Source: Prunella strophiata (taxonomy: Eukaryota > Chordata > Aves > Passeriformes > Prunellidae). From it: a DNA stretch of 64,000 bases. The notes beneath the pieces are model-generated. The model was not told where the DNA came from. It searched no databases and saw nothing but the letters and a program-made list of their open reading frames with translations. The stretch is from positions 66,556,395 to 66,620,394 of the forward strand of contig JAZBQD010000014.1 in assembly GCA_036583965.1 (NCBI GenBank), read 5' to 3'. Made by a program: the position numbers and the translations under genes. Of this stretch, positions 10,341-23,170 are shown piece after piece (the first letter of the stretch is position 1; the number at the start of each line of letters is the position of its first letter).

Positions 10341-11803
10341 AGACTTCAGAAAATAAGATGTCGGGGCTGCTTTCTCTAATGGAAGATAAAATGGTATAAG
10401 GTGAGGATTTCTTTCAGAGCAGGGAGAAGTAACGAAAATGCTTATTTTTAAAATTAATTCTGCAAAATTAAAATATTATTTGCACCACATCCTTGCACAT
10501 AGGTCAGTAGGACAAAACACATTGACCTTTTTTATGGTTAGAAACATCTTTTGGGCAAAGGAGTGGCAGAAAAGGTGCAAAGTCAAAAGGAAATATAAAT
10601 AAATGAAAGGGTAAGGAGAACGCTACAGACCATGAAATACCCACTCATGCACCAGATAAAATAACCCTTCCCTAAACTGCAAACAGTTCAGAAGAAACTT
10701 AAAACATGAATATACAAAGAAAACTATCCTGTTTTAAATGATGAACACAAAGAGAAGCAATAAAGTGGTTGCTGGTTGGGGGAATTTTCATTCTATTTCT
10801 GGCTTTTATAGAAGGAAAATCACTTCTCTGTACCACAACAGAAGAATATGAAAAATTACTACAGAACTGCACAAGGGAATTTTTGAGGCTTACTTAACAT
10901 TTAATGAAGGGTTTGAGGTTCTTGCGTGAATACCACCACAACAGCAACTAATATTAATTAAAAGACTAATTTTTATATGTCTGAAATATGATCTTCATCC
11001 AACTATACTTACTATAGTTTATTCCAAAGATATCTACTGCCAAGCTTACAAGTCAATCAAGTTCACTCCTTTAAAATATTTTTTTACTAAAATGCACTAA
11101 TTAAACTTGCCAGATTTTTAGGCCTTTATTACTAGCTTTAAATAAAAATTCCTTTTATTTCAAGGTTCCATGCTGCGGAAAGCCTCAGGGTAACATAAAA
11201 TTTTAAGTGACTGGATCAATGAATACTAGATTCTTAAATGCTTTCTTCAATTCTGAAATTTCTGTGCCTTACCAATTCAGTCTCTCTGTCCTTTTGCTGT
11301 ACTCATATTCCATGATGGAGAAACAGGATTTAAACTTCATATTAGGGATAGATAGCATTGTATTCTGGATATAAAATACTTCATTGGTGGCCACATCAGA
11401 ATACCAGGCCATCTCATCAGCAAATATTAAAAGAAATAGTAAAAATTAAATTTGTAAATGGAGTAGTGACAAAAATTAGTCTGCTTGTCTTTCTTCCCTT
11501 TCTACACAAAAATACCCAATATGGAGAAAAAGAAAAAAATGTCATATCTGAGAAGAAAACTCTTACATTTGCTTTTCTATCCTGTTCTCCATCTTTGGAT
11601 GCCAGTAAAGGAAACATCAGTGTCTTGGTCATACTGTCCCTGTATCTGTTGTCTCTGCCAGAGGCAGTGCCACCCCAACCCTGAGAATGACACAAAAGCT
11701 CCTGAGGTGCTGAGTACAGTGTGGCTGGACCTTCAAGAGGAGTGAAAGAAACTTCTGCCTTCCACCTTACAACACAGACATTTTGTTTTGGCACACAGAT
11801 ACA

Positions 11804-11807
<4 letters not shown>
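10341..11807. other. Noncoding, no gene seen
   Basis: AT-rich unique sequence. The longest frame in the window, 159 codons at 11417-11896 minus, crosses the A tract at 11808-11839 as a poly-Phe run. It has no domain and is rejected as a gene. Confidence 0.5.

Positions 11808-11839
<32 letters not shown>
11808..11839. repeat. A32 homopolymer tract
   Basis: An uninterrupted run of 32 A residues followed by GGAAAGAATT. No AATAAA signal lies within 30 bases upstream and no target-site duplication was spotted, so it is not called a retrocopy tail. Confidence 0.95.
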
Positions 11840-11841
<2 letters not shown>

Positions 11842-12143
11842 AAAGAATTATAGAAACAAAAGGGCCAAACCCTTTTGTTTCCCCAGTTAAGTACAAGTCC
11901 TACGTGCCACTGTGCACAAAGATCAACCTCCCTTTGCTTTCAAGTTACCCTTCCTGTTTACAGAGAGAGAACAAGTATGAAACCAAACCCCAGAGTAGGA
12001 TGTTAGAACCACACTATTTTTCAAATCAATTTCAGATCAGCTCTTGGGTTTTTTTGAGTCACTAGGGTTTTTCCCTTACTGTGCTCAAGGTCTTGGAGCT
12101 TGTTATCATCACTGACTGCCATAAAGAAAAACACGTAAAAAAA

Positions 12144-12165
12144 TTATATATATATATATATATAT

Positions 12166-12212
<47 letters not shown>

Positions 12213-12245
12213 TAGATATAGATATAGATATAGATGATATAGATT
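12144..12245. repeat. Compound (TA)n-(GATA)n-(GATATA)n microsatellite
   Basis: TA units at 12145-12168 pass into GATA units at 12169-12211 and then GATATA units to about 12234. The structure suggests stepwise birth of new repeat units from one another. It is likely length-polymorphic. Confidence 0.96.
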
Positions 12246-14999
12246 ATAACTATGGGTCCATAATCAGGAAGCAGATTCCTTATTGGTGGTAAGGGTTCAT
12301 CATGGATCTGGTACCATCCTCTCAGTTGGGCCACCATGACTTCCACGTGTCTATGGATGCATTTCCAAATCTCTCCAAAATGTCCACTGCTGAGAGCAGC
12401 TGAGAGCATCAACCTGTTGGTGATTTTTCACCATTTACAGGAGCCAAAGAGCACTCTGATGAGTACAGTTTAAATATAGGATCTACTGAGGGAGAGAGGG
12501 AAGAAAATAATTTCTATCGAACCAATTGGCACTGTCCATCACGATGCTTCATGTGATCCCTAAAACCACAATTTTAAATTAAAAAAGTAATACATGCAGC
12601 AATTAGATACCAGTAGGGTGTGACAGGTCAGTAACCAAGAGCAGATTGCAGTGAACCAGGGAGAGAAAGGAAAGACAGATTACAAAATATCAATAAAACT
12701 AATGTGACTGTCATTGATGGGATTAACTCTCTCAGACCAGAAGCTGAAGCAAAAGGCAAAGTTGATATTGTATTTATTGTCAATTCCCCATCTGTACTTG
12801 TCACATGAAATGGTCGTTTTGCCAATCTTTTTGTGCTGGAAAAAATATTTTCAAGAACTAAGAAACAATACTTCAAAGGGAAAAAATCAATTCTGACAGT
12901 GGCGAGACAGGCCTCTGTCACGGGTGATAAGTAAAAGGACATTAAAAAAATGTAGATATTTATATCACATGACACAAAGCACTTTTCTACAGACATGTCC
13001 AATTTGAGTTACTTTATTGCACAGTTAAGGTGATGGCATATGTTATCGTTTTTCCCCAAGAGCAGAAAGAGAAACTTATATTTCAGCATGTGAAATATGC
13101 TATCACCAGGCAGGTTGGAAGGAACTGTATTCAATTTCTACAACCACATTTTCATGAGCTGGCATTTCATGCACCCTAAGCAAAGGGTGAGCACACTGAA
13201 TTTGAAGGATTTCACTTCTCTGGTTACACGTTTTCAAATCTGTTTTAAAGAGGCACATAATATTGGTGATAACTTTTGCTACTCTCATGCTTATATCTAA
13301 GAATACTGGATTGCTGGAATGTGGAGAATATACTCTATAAATCTATTTCTAAATGCAAAGCATGGAGAGGAAAACAGAAATCCTTTTAATTAGTTCTTAA
13401 CTTGCTTTTTGAGTAACACATATGCAGGGGTTTCAATTGTATTTTCTCTTATTGTTAGTACTTGTGAACACTTGTGGTTCATTGACTGAGCCTCATTACC
13501 CCTGGAGATTGTTTGTTCATCTGTTTGTCAGAATTTAATTACTGGAGCACAACCACTGGTATAAGGATGTTCATGCAAGAGCCTAATATTTTTCTCTTCT
13601 CCATCTAATGTAGGTCAATTTTCTCTCTAAAAAATTGCTCTTAATCAGCTTGTCACTGTGCAGAACAGCACATTTTGTGTGAGAAGGAGGGGCCTATCAG
13701 AGGCACAAATATTGTTCTGTGAATCTACCTTCTCAATCAAATGGATGAAGAACTCAGCAACTCCTGACTTTTTGTTCAGGAGCACAAAGTCAATGGCTCT
13801 GCTGTGCTCTCTGATCACAAACTCTGCTTTCCAGCTGCATTGCTGAAGCAGAACTCCCCTGAAAAATGCAAGGGCAACACTGCAGGTGACAGAAAGGAAC
13901 CACAGCTGACTTGGAGGCAGCAGCAGTGTGCTATACTGCCCATTTGCCCTTCACCACTACTCTCTGCCCACAGTGCCCCCCAAAAAGACTCCTTACAAAT
14001 TAGGCTCAGAAGACACTGTGCACATCTCACATATCTCTACAACCACAAAGATGTAGCTCTGAATGATGCACCTGCATCTGTATATTCAAACAGACAAGAA
14101 ACCAAACCTCACAGCTTCACCTTTTTTTTTTTTTCACCTAGGGAAAAAACCACAGGTTCACATTTCACCAGGCTGTCACCCAGCTTGAGTTATTACCTGC
14201 AAATATGTACCACAAAAATGAGGGCAAAATAAGTAAGAATCTGCATACCATATTTCAACTACTGGAATGGCTTTAAGGCCCGACTTTCCAAAACCTAGAC
14301 AAAGTATAATGTTTTAACAAATACCTTGAAAAAATTATTCTCAAATAATTTCACAGCCTTTCTTAATAAGCATGCAACAAAAATATTGTATTAACTTTTC
14401 CCTCTTGAACATCCTCAACTATTGAAACACACTAAATCTTAACAGAAATCAACCCACAGAAAATTAATGGTATTTCAGTAAGACATAACTATTCTGCCAC
14501 AGTTCTGGCTGTTTCTAGGTAGGAAGATCAATTTTTACCATTTGCTAACAAACATTCAAACATAAGAAAGTCACAGAGAGTATTAACATCAACAAGTCAA
14601 AGTGAACCATTTGATATCCACAGAGAGTACAGTTAAATTCTGCACTTTCTTTAGCATTTATTGTGGAAACATACCTCTGAAACTGAATCCAAACCAGTGT
14701 CTTGCCCCTATTTTACAATCACCATAAATGAGAATGGTCTTATAGTATTGCTATTTTAATGGCACTACTTAGCAGCATTCAAGGGTATAGAGTAGGACTC
14801 AAGAGGCTGAGAATCCTATTTGAATGCATAATAAAGAAGCATCTGAAGTTTTACTAGGTTTATTAAATTGTTTATGGCTATTTTGATAGTTGCTGTTAAA
14901 TTAATCGTCCTAAAAAAAAAAATAAAAGGAGAAAGAAAAGAATAGGTAACTCTGGCTATTAGTACAATTTTTATATGAGTCTAATAACAATGCTACACT
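12246..14999. other. Noncoding, no gene seen
   Basis: Unique AT-rich sequence with a T13 tract at 14122-14134. Frames of 124 codons (12628-13002 minus) and 142 codons (13804-14232 plus) have no recognisable domain, and the latter crosses the T tract. No repeat family was recognised. Confidence 0.5.
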
Positions 15000-15450
15000 T
15001 TATTTTAAAAGCCGTGATTCTTGGAGTCTTATTTATATGGATATCTTGGCTTTCATTTTCATATAAAACAGCCGTTGAATAAAGCTCAGAGTGACATGAA
15101 TTGTTAAGGTTCAGATATCAATAGGCAACTAAAAAGGATGCAACTATTTAAAAATTTCTCAGTTTTTAAGCCTCTGAAAATCTTGTGACATCTGATTCAT
15201 GAATTTCAGAGTGGCTACACTGACATCTCCACTTCAAAGCTTTCTTTTTTCACCATATATCTAGGCTGCAAAAATTAATTTCCTGAATCTTCTGAGTCAT
15301 TTCATTTAACAATTTAAGAAGACAAACAATGCAGGCGGCCCTTGCACTGCCCACTGCGGCGAGTCAAATTGTGCAGATAAACAAAATGATTACCAGGGCA
15401 TGCAGGAGGGAGAGAGTCAAAGAGCTGCCTTTACTGGTTGGTTAAAAACA
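15000..15450. promoter_or_regulatory. Candidate conserved noncoding element
   Basis: Contains CpGs near 15013, 15073 and a cluster at 15335-15361 (GGCGGCCC and GCGGCGAG) next to AT-rich homeodomain-type motifs; AATTAATTG follows just outside at about 15458. No repeat signature or reading frame explains it. Regulatory function is an inference from composition. Confidence 0.3.
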
Positions 15451-18030
15451 CAATCAAATTAATTGCCAAGCAGCTGTCTGCACTGTCTGGTCTCAGGGCA
15501 ATTTGGAAATAAAAGGATACCTGGCACACAGGACATACACACACCTGCATGGGCATGGGAGCAGAGGGAGCAAGAAGGGGATAGCTCAAGTTTATTTTCC
15601 ATCCCAGAGCCAGTAAAGCTATGGACCTGCAAAGGTTCATTGCAACAGCACAGATACACCCATCCACTCCTTAAGAGGTTTGTTTTTTTTTTGTTGTTGT
15701 TGTTTTGTTTTTTTTTTCAGGCTCGTTTGTTTTCTTAATAATTCAACCCACATATTTGTGTTTCTTCCAAAACAAAATGATATAAACTGGAAACATTTTT
15801 AAAAATTCTCCTCCACAGCTAATTACTGATGCTGAGGATTAACATTCTGTGGCACTTCAGCTTTAGTTACTTTCCCTAATTAATGTCATATTTGCAAAGA
15901 TCTATAAAAACACTGTTTAGGTAAATTATGTGCATTCATTAACTATTTAAAGCCTGTATCTATTTTTTTAAAAGTATTTGGAATTCCTCTTGAAATTTCT
16001 ACAAATAACCTTTAAAGCCTAAAGGGATCTGTAAGGGCTTTAAATAAATGCCAAAATTTCATTAATTGTCCAGACATAAGGTGCTTCTGTCAGGCATGTT
16101 GAGAGCCCTTCAAAAATGCACACATGCATTTATTTCTAAATACTTACATGAGAAAGATTTGATCCTCATGTACAAAATAAAAACTTCTGTGACAATGTCC
16201 AAGAGTCACCACAGAGTAACAACATTTAAGCTGTTATACATAGAAGTGTGTGGGTAAGGGTGTTTCATTGCTCTGGGTGGGCAAACAAACCATCTCTGAT
16301 ATTCTTTTCCTGGAGCACAGCCCACAAGATGAAGGCACCTTTTCTGTGTATCTTTTGTAAGCTGTGAAACATGGAACAGCTCATTTGGTGACAGAGGATT
16401 TTCTGAAAGCTGAGACATACAGATCCTGCCACTGCAATGGAGTAAGATTTTTTTTTTTTTTTTGATGACTACCTGCCTATTTACAGCCCTGGTGTGGGCT
16501 TGGCTGTTACAGTTTGAGCACTTGTCAGTAAGCCAGCTGAACCACAGGAAACCCTCAGTACTTGTCCTGGCCTGTTCAGCTTAAAATAAATGTTGACATT
16601 TCAGTAAATGCTTTTCTTGAGAGGGTTAACAATCAGCATCACTATGGTCCCCTCAAGGCTAAGGCATCCTTGGGATTTTTATAGCAAAATGTATCTTTTT
16701 GACCCTGTTTTTTTTTTTTTTTTTTTTTTTTTTCCAAAAGCATTTTTACCATTGTGACAAAGCCAGTGCTGCACAGGGAGAAACTGTACTGGGCATGAGG
16801 AAGGAGATGACAAACCCCATCCAGGCCAGATGGTGTCAAGCAGGCTGGTTTTGATGGCTGTGATGATGCCTTTGGGTTGTGGAGCCAGACTATGGCCACA
16901 GGTCCTGATGCACATGAGCATTGCAAACCTGTGTGATGGTTGTGTGGGGCATGTGCTCAAACTCTCACAAATCAAATACCAGACTGTACAACAAATTTCT
17001 TCTGTTTTTTTAGGTTTTCTGGAGGAAAAACTGTGTGCAGTCCTGACCTCTGCCTGGGACAGGGGATATACACAGAGGGAGGAAAGTCACTCTAGACAGG
17101 TCCCTCTGCCCTCTCTAACTTCAGCTTCCTTGCAATGGCAAACAAAACCTGTTACTGTTTGGCAAAGAGGCTGTTTTAAAGACAAAAATTTAGGACCAAG
17201 TTCTCAGTGGAGATACACTGTAAATCTGACTGTAAATCCACTTGCCCTCCAGCACTACCACCATCAGATTAAACACCATCATAGTCCATCTCCTGTAGAG
17301 TAGAAACCTTTTGTGATAACTTGTAAAATAAGCACCACAGCAGGACAGCTGTGCAAACAGGAGTTGTGTCCCCCTCTTTTCTTCCCCTCCAACTTAGTGC
17401 AGCTCACTTTGTTCATCTGAGGCCCCACCACCACAGCTGGTTTCCGTGGGGGAATTCAGCCAGTACAAACCAGTTACAAACCAGTCAACATCAGGGGGCT
17501 ACAACCAATTTCTCCTGCCATCTCCAGCACCCTATTCTGACTGCACACCACCCTTTGTCCCACAAGTGCACCCTGCTGTATGTTGTATATTCTGCAAAGC
17601 AGGTCCTCTGGATACTGCAAAAAGCAATGGCAACAAAAAAAATTCTGGTGAGAAAAATTAATCACATGCATATTTGTAAGGACTCAGTCTTACACAGTAC
17701 AAGCTGTAGCTAAAAATGAAAGAAAATTAGTGAAAAATATGAATTTATATAAGCTTCCATAATTCAAAAAAAGCACACTCTTAATTTTCAACCTTTAGAA
17801 TATGTAGAAAATATTCTGTCAAGAATGGGACAATTTAGCACATCATTTACAATCTTAAATGCTTTCTTCAATAGAAACAAAGGACCTGTAATCACACTGA
17901 AAGATATTTTAAAAGACAGCAGAGCTTGTGCCTGACCCAAGAAAGTAGGTAGACCTCCACTGCCTTTTAATCAAAGAGAACTAAATGAGAAAAGATAACT
18001 GTAGAAATAAGGGATAGAGACAATGAATAG
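15451..18030. other. Noncoding with T-rich tracts, no gene seen
   Basis: Contains a T-rich low-complexity stretch at 15680-15718, T16 at 16448-16463, T26 at 16708-16733, and an exact head-to-tail 11-bp duplication TACAAACCAGT at 17464-17485. The 157-codon frame at 16830-17303 (plus) has no domain, no signal peptide and no conserved-looking codon pattern. It is judged to be chance. Confidence 0.5.
16708..16733. repeat. T26 homopolymer tract
   Basis: An uninterrupted run of 26 T residues. On the minus strand it would be an A tail, but no AATAAA or close variant lies in the expected place (to the right on the plus strand). Confidence 0.95.
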
Positions 18031-18185
18031 CCTGAAAGATTAAAAGCAGATCGAATTCAGTTATTACTTTTGCAGAAATATCAAAGCTTAATTATGCTGT
18101 TTTCACACATCGTTATTTGACTTACTGTGGAATTAAAATGAACACAATTAATAAATACAAAGTATTCAGTTAAAACAGAAGCATG
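18031..18185. promoter_or_regulatory. Candidate conserved noncoding element (AT-rich)
   Basis: A short block dense in homeodomain-type sites: GCTTAATTATG near 18087, CAATTAATAAAT near 18146, and CGTTATTTGAC near 18111. No repeat signature. AT-rich motif clusters like this occur by chance, so confidence is low. Confidence 0.22.
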
Positions 18186-21061
18186 GGGAACCTTTCTACA
18201 ACTGCAGCTAAATTGTTGCAGTGCTTTTTCCACCCTCCTATATCATTTGTATCTTGAATATATTAGCTTTGAGTTAGGCATAAAGAATTTCATTATTATC
18301 AGTCACATTATAAAGGCAGGCTCTGTATAAACATGTAGGATTGCTCTGGTAGATACATCTAAGATAGGCTGCAAAAATTCAAGAGCAGGAACAGCACAGA
18401 GCACTCTCCATAAACCATTCCCCTCTTGATCGCCATTTAATTATAGTGTCTACTTGGTTTCCTTCTCAATTTCTTTCCTTCTTCCATCTCTTCTACTAAA
18501 ACCCTCAGTGCAACACATGGCTGTGATGATTTTAGTGGCACATTACTTGGCTGGGACCAGTTTCTAAGCACTCAGCACTCCAAGGGACAGCCTGGTCACA
18601 CCCAGGTTGATTTTCACCTGCTTCAACAAACTGACACCATCACCACAGCATCACACCACCTTCACAGCACGATAAATAATGAACTGCACAGAAAGGATCA
18701 CTCTGATCTTCTGCTTACACTCTCTCCTTCCACTGGAAAAAGCAAACATCCCATCTGACTGCTGAGCAAGACAGTTACAAACCAAAACCTAGCATTTGAA
18801 AATATCTAAAAATTCAATTTTACTACAGCCACTTAAAACACATATGATCCAAAGACATCTTCCAGTACAATAATTGCTGTTTTATTTAAAGTCATTGAGA
18901 GGTCAATCTGACAACTGCAAATATACTTTTGTTTTTCAAGATGACTCACAGAGGCAGGGGGTGGGGGGGAAGGTTGAGGAAGAGAAAAAAGTTAAACCAA
19001 CTGTACCTAAACTCCTTCCAAATCTCTAAACACATTTTCCTCTGCTCTACTTTCAAAAATCCCATTCTACTTTCTACATTACAACAATACTCTCTTCTTG
19101 CCATTAATATTGTGTTCAGTGAAATGCTAATATTTTTCAGTTCACTGTCAGAGAGAACTAAATCTACAGCAAGCTAATCTGCCATAAAGTCATGTTTTAT
19201 ACACATGACTACAAATTGAGTTTTACACTCCATGGAAAGCAATCTTCCATCTTTAAGGGTATCATGAGACAGAGAATTAGATCTATTCTTCTGACATTAC
19301 TAAATCATAAGATGAAATATAATTTGACGTGCAAATGATATTGTAAACCCAAGGCAATGAAGCACTGAGAATATTTTTAGTACTAAACTTACTTGTTTTC
19401 TCAGTATTAAGAATATTTTTGAGAAAATTAGCCTCCATTTATAATGGAAGCAGCATTATATAAACTTTTTTTCCATAACACAGGTCCTAGTCTAGAGACT
19501 GAGAGCCTGTATAAATTTATTTCTAAATTGGGCATCTGAGTTTAAACATGTGTTTCTCATCTTTTAAGGCCCTGAGATGTGAGCACTGGGACTCTGTTAC
19601 AACTACAACTTCTATTTCAGATACTCAGGGTAACATGTTTTGAATCTGGATGTATTTAGATCTGCTTTCACTTGTCAAGTTTCCAAACAACTTAAAAATA
19701 ACCAGCTAATGTATTTTTTGGTTTACATTGGGAACAGGGTTTTGGTCACTTAATCCCACTGAAGAAAGCAGGGGAACACTGACAAAGTGCTTATGGAGAT
19801 ATTTTTTTCAGGTAAAAGGAGATACTACTGGAAGAGCTGTTAAGTGCTGCCTCCCTACAATTGTAGATGTTATCTTGAAAGATGGAAATGATCCCTCCAG
19901 AAGCAACCTTGCCACTTACTTAGTTGTATTTATAACCCCATTTCAGCAAGTTCTGGAGGGGGACCAGTTTCTCCTTGTAACCCTTTGGGTACTTGAACTC
20001 AAAATGCCTTAATACAGTGCTGTCCTCTCCATCATCAGTCAAAGAGATGCCAAGATGTCCCAATATTCATATTCTGGCCTTGCTTAACTCTATTCTTTGC
20101 CAGTTTAAGCCCATTAATCCTAGTTTAAACCACAAGGGTCAGTATCCCCTGTTGCACCACTATATCTGCATAACAAAGAAAGTAAAGAAAAGGCTTTCTA
20201 ATGCTTTTTCAAGATTAAAAAAAAAAAAAAAAAGACAATAGTATCAGACTAAGACTGTTTAAACAACACAAACAACACTTCAGGAATTATGTTATCCATG
20301 GTTACTGGTTACTTGTGTTCACTCCCTTTTCAACCCAGACAAGGGGCAAGTTCCATCAAGTCCACCTTCTATTCTACTGTGTTGACCTTCTTGCCTGCTG
20401 GTATTCTCTTCCAAAACTCCAGAAGAAGCAAGTGGTCAGCAAGTGTCAATTCTCACCTGAAAAAGTGGCCTCTTGCATTAACTGTTAAAGAAACAACCCC
20501 TATATTTTGATGATCTCCTTCAACAAAAGACAAAGACACTCCCACTTTTGGAGGTGATTGCAAGTGGCACAACCTGAACTGCAAAGCTCCAGGTGCCCTC
20601 CAGCACTGACTCCTGGCTCTTTGGGGAAATCAGCCAGGCAGGGCACTGGAAGGAGAATGATTATAAGTGATTCCACACCACTTTGCATCCATTGCTTCAC
20701 TTTTCATCCATTGCTATGCTAATTTGTGTACAGAATAGGAAATTATGGCCAATGTCAAACACTGCATTTAGTTTACTGCACATATTGACATTGATGTAAT
20801 TTTATCACATGGCATGCATATCACCAAACACATTCCTTTTCATGGAGAAATGAATGAGAAAATATTGCTAATTGAGACACAGGAGCACCTTATGGCAGAT
20901 TAAACACTTGGTACAAACAACTCTTTGATGTTTATAAAGTATTTTTTTAAGAATAAACAAGATCATTCTTTCACCAAGAGCAACACTTTGAACTTAAAAT
21001 AATTCCTTTCATCAGAAGACTGTGGAACCTTTTACAAAGATGGTGGAGCATTATAAATATA
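18186..21061. other. Noncoding, no gene seen
   Basis: Unique AT-rich sequence with an A17 tract at 20217-20233. Frames of up to 94 codons (19728-20012 plus) have no domain. No recognisable transposon. Confidence 0.5.
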
Positions 21062-21165
21062 GTTTTATACAGAGAGAAACTGAGGCCAAGAGAGATTAAG
21101 GGAGTTATTTGAATTTTTCTCAGACAGCTAAGAATACAACCCATTTAGCCAGATTCAAAACTGTA
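21062..21165 (-). mobile_element. MIR-like ancient SINE fragment
   Basis: Reads like the reverse complement of the MIR core: AGAAACTGAGGCCAAGAGAG followed by ATTAAGGGAG, then CAGACAGCTAAGAA and CCAGATTCAAAAC in the expected order and spacing. MIR elements are old, tRNA-derived, CORE-SINE-type repeats that survive as diverged remnants in amniote genomes, including birds. Identification is from memory of the family pattern, not from a search. Confidence 0.6.
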
Positions 21166-22859
21166 TTTCAAACGAGACTGTGCTGATATAAAAGGAAAAA
21201 TTCAAGCCAAAATGCACTTCTCTTTGACACTGTCTTAGAAAGTTCTTTGCAGAAGTCTGAAGAAAGAAATGTCTAAACAAAAAAGTCAAATATACAGGAT
21301 CCTTTGTCCACTTAAACTTGGATGATTGTGAACATTTTCACTTTCTTTTCCCTCCACTTTTAAAAACTTAGAGGCAAGACCCATTCTTCACCTCTTTGCC
21401 AGAAGTTATTTTGCCTGTGGATATGATTAACATGTATGTATTTAGGAAGAGACACAACATGCAGTGTAGCTATTAAAAGACTGTCATACTTCATAGATGG
21501 GTATTATGCACTCACATGCAAAACAATTACAGAAATAGAATTGCTCAAACAATGTGTACAGCAGAAAAAAGAAACAGATATCCAAATTTCAGGTTGTTCT
21601 TCTTTCAGCTCTGAAGGATGATGCATATGTTCTCTTTTCCAATAAATTTTAAGGAAATGAATCCTGAGTATTTGATACAAAGGGTGAAGGAGGAACAGTG
21701 AACAAGAAGAAGAAATACGCCCTGAAGCTGTTCAGTTGTTACTCTGTAAAATCCTTTCCACTCACACAAAACTGCTATTTTGGTGCTCCAGGTCACAGAA
21801 CAAAATCCTGGGGTTTTGAGAGCATTTGGACACATGGAGGGAGGGAGGGAGAAGAAAGGTGGCCAAATGGGTATGTGGGCAAAGATAAGGGCAATCAAAT
21901 CTCATGCTTTATACTGTGTAAGAGCAAGGCTCAGCTGTGAATAGAGCTTTACACTTCTGAAACTTCAATCAGCAGAACCTACTCTTAAGCATCAGGTTAA
22001 GGTCACTACAATTACAAAGATATAAAAAATACTGGTCCTCTTCTGGGGGAAAAAATGTTTTCCTCCTCACTTGCTTATTCTTTATCCTTTAAAACTGATT
22101 GCATTTAAACCATACTATTTTCCATATTTTTTTTCAAAATTTAATATGTCTCCTATATTTTCTGTTGTTTGAACAATCAGTTTTAAGGTAATCAAGGCAT
22201 CTGTAAGCTGAAGCACAGCCTGCAACTCTGGGCATTAGAGCACCTCTGCTATTCTTACTGAAAGGATCATGCACAGTCTTACTCTAAATATGATGTTTTT
22301 CACAGATCTCTTATGCTGCCAAATTTCAGTTGTATTTGAGACAAGTTGGTAAACAGGTGAAGACCATGTAAAATCAGAACTAAGGTTTTCTTTGATAACT
22401 CTGGTTTCAAAGGAAGGCTTTGGGAAAGACAAGAAACAGAAGGAATCAGCAGTATAAATTATAAATATTAAATTGTTTGGAATTCAGGGTATTAGCTGCT
22501 TCTATTTTCCCCTGTCTACATTCCTCAAGGAGCATGCATAAAGGTTGCAGCTGCAGACTGCTCTATCTCCCAGGCCAAAATTCTCAGCAAGGAAATCCCA
22601 TCTACTTCAGGCTATAAATAAATAAATGAATTTCTTGATTCAAATAGAGACATCATAAAGTAAAGGGAACACCCTCCCCCCCCTAAAAACCCAAACCCCA
22701 TCTTTTCACAACAGTCACTGCTCTACTTATTTCAGTCCAGTTCATTGTTATTCATACCCATCCTTTTTCTATAAATATTTGTCTTGCATTTGTCAAGACT
22801 TATATTTAAAAAATGAAATTCTATTTGGGGTTTTACAGTATGGGAGGCTATTACATATA
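21166..22859. other. Noncoding, no gene seen
   Basis: Unique sequence with a small GGGA-rich patch near 21838-21852, a short ATAA repeat near 22616-22631 and a C-rich patch near 22672-22682. Overlapping frames near 21605-21940 on both strands are shadows without domains. Confidence 0.5.
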
Positions 22860-23170
22860 CATTATCCTTATGTGCACGATTGGGGAGAATAGATGATTTG
22901 TGAAGTTATCTATTATGGGGAATAATCAAGATTAATGAGCCCTATGGCACTTGCTGAATGCCTCCAGAGATTTATTACTCAGGTTGTTCGTTTTTCTTGT
23001 TATGTTGGTGCTGTCAAGAGTCCTATAACAAATGCAAACACAGACGTGTATTAATTGCAAATGTGAAACAAGGCTACTGTGATGTTGCTAAATACTCACA
23101 GCTCTGCTGTCTGTACAGCCTCTCCACTGGCTGTAGCATTCCTTATCTGCCAGCTTTCTGATTAACTTTC
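22860..23170. promoter_or_regulatory. Candidate conserved noncoding element
   Basis: Contains an AATAATCAAGATTAATGAGC stretch near 22920, GTATTAATTGCAAATGTG near 23048, and isolated CpGs (22877, 22989, 23044). No repeat signature. Resembles a homeodomain-rich enhancer; low confidence without alignment. Confidence 0.25.

Noticed and set aside
11417..11896. 159-codon open frame on the minus strand
   Set aside because: Longest frame in the window, but it crosses an A32 tract as poly-Phe, has no domain and lies within chance length for 64 kb.
13804..14232. 142-codon open frame on the plus strand
   Set aside because: Passes through a T13 tract as a Phe run and shows no family similarity.
16708..16740. 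T26 tract as a minus-strand retrocopy tail
   Set aside because: No AATAAA or ATTAAA at the right distance on the minus strand and no target-site duplication noticed.
16830..17303. 157-codon open frame on the plus strand
   Set aside because: No recognised domain, signal peptide, splice context or compositional shift; consistent with a chance frame in a GC-richer patch.
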